Made by a program: the position numbers and the translations under genes
Source of the DNA: Meghimatium bilineatum
Lineage: Eukaryota; Mollusca; Gastropoda; Stylommatophora; Philomycidae
Direction: 5' to 3'
NCBI GenBank assembly: GCA_034231615.1
Contig: CM067306.1
Coordinates: 49,454,281-49,518,280 of the forward strand
DNA length: 64,000 bases
Notes under the pieces: generated by a model
The model's database searches: none
Seen by the model: only the letters and a program-made list of their open reading frames with translations
Told to the model about the DNA's origin: nothing
In this document: one piece after another, positions 58,181 through 64,000 of the stretch
How the letters are laid out: each line of letters opens with the position of its first letter
Position numbering within the stretch: position 1 is the stretch's first letter

Positions 58181-58654
58181 GGAGTGTGTGTTGCCGAAGA
58201 CCTAAGAGGAACAAAAGATGGAAATGTTACGTGCCATGCATGGGGGCCCCACACTATTTAATGTCCTTTTCAGAACAAACCAGAACCCTGAATATGGCCT
58301 GATATAACCACAATAGACTTCTGTCTTGGGTTGAAAGGGTCGTGCCTCAGCTAAGAGGATTTAATTCCCCCATTTAACAAACAAACAGACCAGAACCCAG
58401 GTCATTCCCTAACAGGACACCACCCAGGTCATTCGACCACAAGATACGCTCGATATAATTAAAGACAATTATTTCACGGTTGAAAAGTGCGTGACTTTCT
58501 CAAGAAAGGCAAATCCAGTAATAAACAAAGTGTTATGCATGTCATGTGAGGCGACCTAAGGAGGTTGTGGGTGCAATTATGGAAAATGTATTTCCAATAC
58601 GACTATTTATGGACAGGTCATGATGTTCGTCCATCACATGATGATGCTGTTCTC

Positions 58655-58751
58655 GGGGATCTCCCTAGTGTAGTGGTTAAGCTGTTCCCCTTGTGTTTAA
58701 GAGGTCATGGGTTCGAAACCAGCTCGTGTCGTCGTGTCTTCATACATAAGG
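58655..58751 (+). mobile_element. tRNA-like SINE family C head
   Basis: A box ctagtgtagtggttaagctg and B box atgggttcgaaaccagctc, the best preserved pair in the window; interrupted by a family B insertion. Confidence 0.7.
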
Positions 58752-59030
58752 CCGCCCGTGTGTTGCCGATGCAAGATAGGGGAGCAAAGAATAGTAACAC
58801 TGTTTATCTTCCATGCGTGTCGTGAGAGGCAACTAAGGAGGTTATGGGATGGAGTCGGCTGCCCCATCCCATATAGGGTCAGTGACCCAAGTCGTGCTGA
58901 AGTCGGATGTGTCGGTCTGAAAGGCGTATATATTGCAGCAATGCTGTAAACCATGACAACTCATTCCGTTCACCGGACTAAATCATGTTAAACTGCAGGA
59001 GTCTGAGAACGAACGCAGAAGAAGAAGAAT
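58752..59030 (+). mobile_element. Family B, full-length + copy inside a family C SINE
   Basis: gcccgtgtgttgccgatgca to (GAA)n; flanks atacataaggc and atacacaagac agree at 9 of 11 positions. Confidence 0.85.
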
Positions 59031-59199
59031 ACACAAGACGACCGACCGAAAACAAACCTCTCCAGACCAAAATTGGACGGGATTTTTAACAATTGATCGC
59101 AGAATAATAATCCTGAAAATTTGCAGGATTCTGAGACCGAAAACAGAAGTTAGATACTTTGGGCGCTTTAAATTTGGTTTCGTCCACCGTTGTGACATT

Positions 59200-60018
59200 T
59201 GCAGTGTTAAATAAGCTGCATAAAATTACAGATTTTTGTAAATGGGGGTTAAAAGGATTAGAATTAGTTTATAGATTTTTTAGAAGGGTTAGAATCAGTG
59301 TTTAGATTTTTTTAATTGTGATTTTAAACAGGTGTGAATTGAAATGGTTTATAGCACAACGGTGGACGCAATGAAATATTTACCGATACTTTTCTTTGTT
59401 AGAACTCAAACTAAAAATCTATTACTAAAGCTCTCCTGTGTAACAATTGTTCTGTAATCGTTGGTAAACATTGTGCACCCGCGCAGCCACACACACAAAA
59501 TTTAACGCTCATCTGAAACTTAAATGTTAAAGTTTAAAATGTGCTGGATATAATTTAAAAAATTTACGATGGACGGGAGAACATTCGCAGCATCTCCTGA
59601 GGTGACTGACATACTGACCTCATTCTGTGTTCCGCTTTTAACGCATACACGGGAGTGAGTTTTTTCATTTTTTTTTTATGTTAAAATTTAAAATGTACGT
59701 TTATCTTGAAAAGTTTGGGTTTATTTTTCACTCTTCTAAATTCTTCCTTGTTATCCGGAGGCCCAAAATGGGAGAAATTAATATCAAATCTGTTATCCAT
59801 TCCGGCCCGTAGATAAATTTGGGGTGTTTAAACCCTCGCCTTAGACAATCTGAGCATGACATTTAGCATGAAGAGCTTAACCAAAAGAATGGTTTTTTAA
59901 AAAAAAAACCCTGCATTAGCTTTTTTTGACAAAAAAATTAAATTTCACAAAAACGGACGAATGGCCTATTTTTTTAGGTAATACCATCTCCTTAAGATAA
60001 CCATATCTAAAGCCCTGC
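59200..60018 (+). other. Intergenic sequence, nothing recognised
   Basis: AT-rich; contains a short direct repeat gttagaatcagtgtttaga/gattagaattagtttatag near 59270. Confidence 0.5.
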
Positions 60019-60167
60019 TACCATGCATGCCGTATTATTTGAATAAGGAGGTTATGGGGTGGAGTTTGGATGTCCTATATCCTATAGGGTCAAAGTGACA
60101 CAGAAGCCTTGATGAAGTCTGATGTGTCAGGCGGAAAAGCACAGATATCGCAACAAAGCTGTAAACC
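60019..60167 (+). mobile_element. Family B, + copy, truncated both ends
   Basis: taccatgcatgccgtattat to caacaaagctgtaaacc. Confidence 0.75.
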
Positions 60168-60329
60168 AGTAATGTAAACAACCCAACAAGAAAATGGTGA
60201 TGATGACGATGGTTATGATGATGACAGTGCAGATGATGGCGATGATGGTAATAACAATCCGAGGAAGTACAAGTTTGTCATTCTTGCTTCTTGTTCCCTA
60301 AGAAAGCGACGGCGTTTCACGTTCAGTCT

Positions 60330-60480
60330 CGCCGCCGAAGTCGAATGTTTTCTGCCATTATCGTATATAAAACGGCGAAACATCGTATTCCGGTATTTTG
60401 AATATATCCAAATGGAAAATTTGTAGCATCCTTGTTTGGCAACAAGAGATATCCAGTGGGAGTTTGAGAAATGAACAGGC
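60330..60480 (+). mobile_element. Family A, + copy, diverged
   Basis: cgccgccgaagtcgaatgtt to gtgggagtttgagaaatgaa. Confidence 0.75.
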
Positions 60481-60739
60481 AAATATATCCTGGCAGGTTC
60501 TTTCTCCTGACATTTAGTTATCGTTAGGCAAGAGCTGCTCTGAGTCCCGCAGATTCCTTCCACATATGCTCAGAGTGTTAGATCATTCCGGCACGCAAAC
60601 GGCTCATTAGTCACAGCCGGGTACACAGCAGACATCATCACCTGTGTTTTTTTTTTTTTTTTGTGTGTTCAAAATCCCGGATGACTGTTACTCAATTGTG
60701 GATGTAGGTTACCTGGTCCGAAGATAAGGGAGGGGTTTT

Positions 60740-60850
60740 GGAATGTCCTTAACAAGACATTCTTGAGACTAACGGGAATTGAACCAGTCCGTTCTACGGC
60801 ACCAAGTCGCCTAGCAACAATTGCACACGCGTTTTTCAGTACTTGACTAA
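60740..60850 (-). mobile_element. tRNA-like SINE fragment
   Basis: gggaattgaaccagtccg is a reverse B box; ctagcaacaattgcacacgc lies on the A-box side. Confidence 0.4.
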
Positions 60851-61098
60851 CCGCATCTCCAAAAAAGATGCGATTTCATCAAGCCATTCAAATCGTGCAC
60901 ACAAAGTCACCCGAACGGACCAATCGAGACAAGGACTATTACAACAACAACAAACATCCCGTACAGGTATTGAAATATCCTCAGTAACAACAAACACATA
61001 ACATAATATCCGTATTAGTTATACAAGGGCCGATAGGTCTTCTTGTAAACATGGATAACATATATAGACAATACATTTTTTGCTTCAAATAATTGTTT

Positions 61099-61230
61099 AT
61101 ACAAGTAAATTTAAGTAGGAAGCCAGAGGACAATTTTAAAAAATTCTTGAGACTAACGGGAAAAAATTCCCGTTAGTCTCAAGAATTTTTAAAAATTGTC
61201 CTCTGGCTTCCTACTTAAATTTACTTGTAT
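61099..61230. repeat. 132-bp near-perfect palindrome
   Basis: Arms of about 62 bases (atacaagtaaatttaagtag on the left, its reverse complement ending acttgtat on the right) meet at an aaaa centre near 61164, with only small differences. Contains the word cttgagactaacggga also present at 60760-60780. Confidence 0.93.
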
Positions 61231-61430
61231 TAACAAGACATGCACATTATATGCTAAAATGACGCACTAGGACCACTCAAATTAAGGAAGAGCTGAAACT
61301 ACATGCCAATAGAAAACTACTACGACTTAGACTGGGAAAATCATTACATGTATACTCGAACCAATATGTGAAGAGGAAAATACAATAGATCATTTCCTAC
61401 TTCAAAGTCATAAAAATCTTGTCCTGTTCA
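61231..61430 (+). pseudogene. Possible LINE C-terminal relic
   Basis: One frame reads EEENTIDHFLLQSHK, like the CxxxEETxxHFLLxC end of non-LTR elements; very decayed. Confidence 0.3.
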
Positions 61431-62892
61431 TTCCTTATGGTGTCTGTCCATATCTTTATTTGTTCTCATATGTTTCTCCCCTCCCCCCCTCTCTTTGACG
61501 GTTCCCTGATTCCGAAGATAACGAATATAGTAATTATATATAAAATAATAATTTTATAGGGCCAAGGGAAATAATTAAAAATAATCAAAAGTAAGTAGGC
61601 ACAGGATATTTGATTGAACCAAGAGGTTTTCTACCCCTGACGATGCAAGGCATAAAGAAGTATAAACGGAAAAGAAAGAAAGGCAAGAAATTCAAACATA
61701 GATCTTCCGTAGTTTTAATTAGGCTTAATCAGAGATCAAGTAGTGTGGGAATGATGGGTGATTGGTTGGTTGGTTGGTTGATTGGTTGGTTGGTTGATTG
61801 GTTGCTGATCTAGCGGTCCATGGGCTCATGCTCTTTGACCAAATGCCATTAAAATGGTATTATATTGCTGGGGAGTCTGTGGATTTTCGGCCAGAGCCAG
61901 AGAATAACTATTACACCACCAGGAAGGAAGGTTCTAACCTATCCACTGCTCCGAGCCACTGCAGCCAAGATACAGTTCACTAAGCTCATTCCCCGCCACC
62001 AATTGACTACTGGTTATGCCGAACTTCGCTATTGCTCCAGGCATGAACCAAATGTTCAAGTCAAAAGGATTGTCACGTCCTGGGTCACTGTGCCTCTATG
62101 ATGGGTCTCAGCCATAAAAAAACAACAACAGTTTTGCCAGTTTGCTCTTCCCCAGTGCTGCACAGTACATCTCTGGCTCCCTTCCAGCCACATTTGTATA
62201 CATATATACAAATAAAAAAGTATCAAACACATTGCAACAACAAATTGAAAGCATGAGAAGCATAATTGTATAGATGACGTGCTGAAGCTTTTATAAGAAG
62301 ATAACCTCAATGTAACGGTATCTCATCTACTAAAGTTTTTCTGTTGCATGGGTGGTTTGTCTAGTGGGCCATTGATGAGACCCACAAACGTACCTGCATT
62401 CGTGTGTGGGAATGTTAACTTCAATTTCAGGAGTATGTCCACAAATTGTGTCAACAATTAGGGGAAAGGCAGGTGGGAGTCCTAAAAAGTTTGACACATG
62501 TTAAAAAAAGAGAGCGGCGAAATTTAACAAAAGTTGACGTCAACAATGCGGTTTTCATACACTAATAAAATTGTTTGAATTTGGACATTTTTATTTCCAA
62601 AAATGTGAAACAAATCAAGTAATTCATTCTTACCTTTCTGCTACAAATTTATTCTGTGGGGGCAAAGGGGAGGAGTGTTTTAAATGATTATCATAATCAA
62701 GCAGTGGAGGGAAGGGGATGTTTCCTAATTTTTTTACAAGGGGATAATATTATGGGGGAAGCAGAGATAAACAATTTGAAAACAAATATTTGACGTTAAT
62801 TAATGGACAGCACACCCCCCCCCCCAACCCAACCTCTTTAATCCCCTCTTACAACATGCACACATGTGGTACAATTGTTATGATCCCCTCTC
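61431..62892 (+). other. Intergenic sequence, mostly unrecognised
   Basis: Holds a short (ttgg)n-type repeat at 61762-61805 and a frame at 61865-62101 that resembles nothing I know. Confidence 0.45.
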
Positions 62893-63043
62893 GCCGGCGA
62901 AGACGGATGTGCCGAGATATTGACACAAATATAACGGCAACACGACGCCGTTCTCTGGACTACACCCTGATAGAAATCTAATTAGGAGTAATGTCTGCTA
63001 TAAGAGAGTTCCAGAGGGAGTTTGAGAATGAACGCCGAAGAAA
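62893..63043 (+). mobile_element. Family A, + copy with about 13-bp imperfect duplication
   Basis: atgatcccctctc (62880-62892) and atgatcacatctc (63044-63056), two mismatches. Confidence 0.87.
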
Positions 63044-63337
63044 ATGATCACATCTCAAGCCCTGAGTACACTAAGACAGCTCACACGAAGAAGATTATTG
63101 TCGTGATTTTCGTTGATCACTATATATATTTGAAGTGACATACCAAAAACTCCAAGGCTTACCAATGAAATGCACACAATTTTTTTATAATCTGCCTTTT
63201 AAATCCTGTTTACTTTCTGTACACATGTCTTTACTGTAGCCTGGTATTGTTCATAAACAATAAAGATTGCATGTTTGCTGAATATAACGTTACGCGATTC
63301 CCTCGTCGTATATACATTCCTGTGGATTCATCCTCAT

Positions 63338-63447
63338 CCCTCGAAAAGTGGCGCCATTTCACTTCTCCGGTGATTTTCGTTGGTTGTCGACACTAAGTAA
63401 CCAATGAAAATCGCGAAACAAAAATCAACTAGCGTCACTTTTGAAGG
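63338..63447. mobile_element. MITE related to 10628-10735
   Basis: Ends ccctcgaaaagtggcg and cgtcacttttgaagg pair; inner arms gattttcgttggtt and aaccaatgaaaatc pair with one mismatch around gtcgac. Confidence 0.7.
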
Positions 63448-63941
63448 CCGAATCTATGAGTCCACATTAATGTATGTATAATCAGCGAGGCACTCGCACA
63501 AAGTCGACGGTATCATTGAGAAATACACAAGATGCCAGAAGACATCATGAGAAAGTGTGCACAGAATCTCAAAAGTTTAAAACTGTGGCTGGTTTTGTCT
63601 CCTGTCTGAACAGGAACTAGCCTGCTCGCCAAATGGGTCATGACTCTAAATCCGCACACACTAACTGGTCGCTGGAAAAATGGCTGCTACTTGACCGTAA
63701 ACAACTGCACCTATCAATCAAGCACGGTAAAACTAGTATTATTTAGTCTAGACGAGTTCTCAACGTGGGTCATGTAGCCCTCTCCCCCACCAGAGGGGGG
63801 GGGGGGGGGTTTGCGTAAAACATTTAATTGGGATCGACAAAGAAAACATAGGTAAAGAGGTAGTAAAAAAAAGTGACCATTTCAGATTATTTGCACGGTA
63901 AACAATAATATAGCAATAAAATAATATAAATAAGAGTAATA
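63448..63941 (+). other. Intergenic sequence, nothing recognised
   Basis: Contains a 15-base G run near 63796; no coding signature. Confidence 0.5.
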
Positions 63942-64000
63942 ATCTTCTTCTTCATCGTTCATTCTCAAACTCCCGTTGGTACTCTTTTGTAGCAGGACAA
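63942..64000 (-). mobile_element. Family A, - copy, cut by the window end
   Basis: cttcttcttcatcgttcatt continuing ctcaaactcccgttgg to tagcaggacaa. Confidence 0.85.

Noticed and set aside
61610..62310. Overlapping small frames near 61.6-62.3 kb
   Set aside because: Short, overlapping on both strands and unlike any protein I recognise; one is a Trp/Leu/Val run from a ttgg repeat.

Overview
The window is animal genomic DNA, AT-rich and intron-rich, crowded with short retroposons and minisatellites. The one gene I can reconstruct is the 3' two thirds of an E75-type nuclear receptor (NR1D group, related to REV-ERB), on the + strand in at least 12 exons from 839 to 42304. The protein type, the non-LTR and Penelope-like relics and the repeat load suggest a lophotrochozoan, most likely a mollusc. 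That taxonomic guess is inference.

Gene layout. The DNA-binding zinc fingers lie upstream of the window. Exon w1 (839-1077) holds the post-zinc-finger hinge. Exons w2-w5 (4282-4449, 5057-5164, 6105-6225, 7735-7911) hold the ligand-binding domain, including a Cys and a His at the positions of the heme ligands of E75 and REV-ERB. A 12.3 kb intron follows. Exons w6-w12 (20244-20328, 22565-22694, 23386-23585, 27188-27457, 29432-29759, 34071-36034, 42202-42304) encode a tail of about 1,025 residues, rich in Ser/Thr/Pro, that ends at TAA 42302-42304. All junctions are GT/AG and all phases agree: 3,893 nt, 1,296 complete codons plus stop after a split first codon. A short candidate alternative last exon lies at 46790-46856.

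Introns and the 21.7 kb downstream. These are mostly repeats. Two SINE-like families share a 3' module and a (GAA)n tail: family A (about 150-161 bp) and family B (about 277 bp). Many copies have target-site duplications of 8-13 bp that can be read by eye. There are also tRNA-like SINEs (family C and others), decayed non-LTR retrotransposon 3' ends, a Penelope-like element relic, a 163-bp hAT-like element nested in a family B copy with a perfect 8-bp duplication, fold-back MITEs, and a 1.9 kb tandem segmental duplication (37660-41215).

Tandem arrays are abundant. The most striking are a (TAGA)n tract of about 2.1 kb (50581-52698), a 42-bp array of about 29 units (30040-31262) and a 25-bp array (55325-55985). 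I found no second intact gene, no tRNA or rRNA gene and no CRISPR array. Most long open frames are artefacts of repeats. Downstream of 42304 the window looks intergenic.
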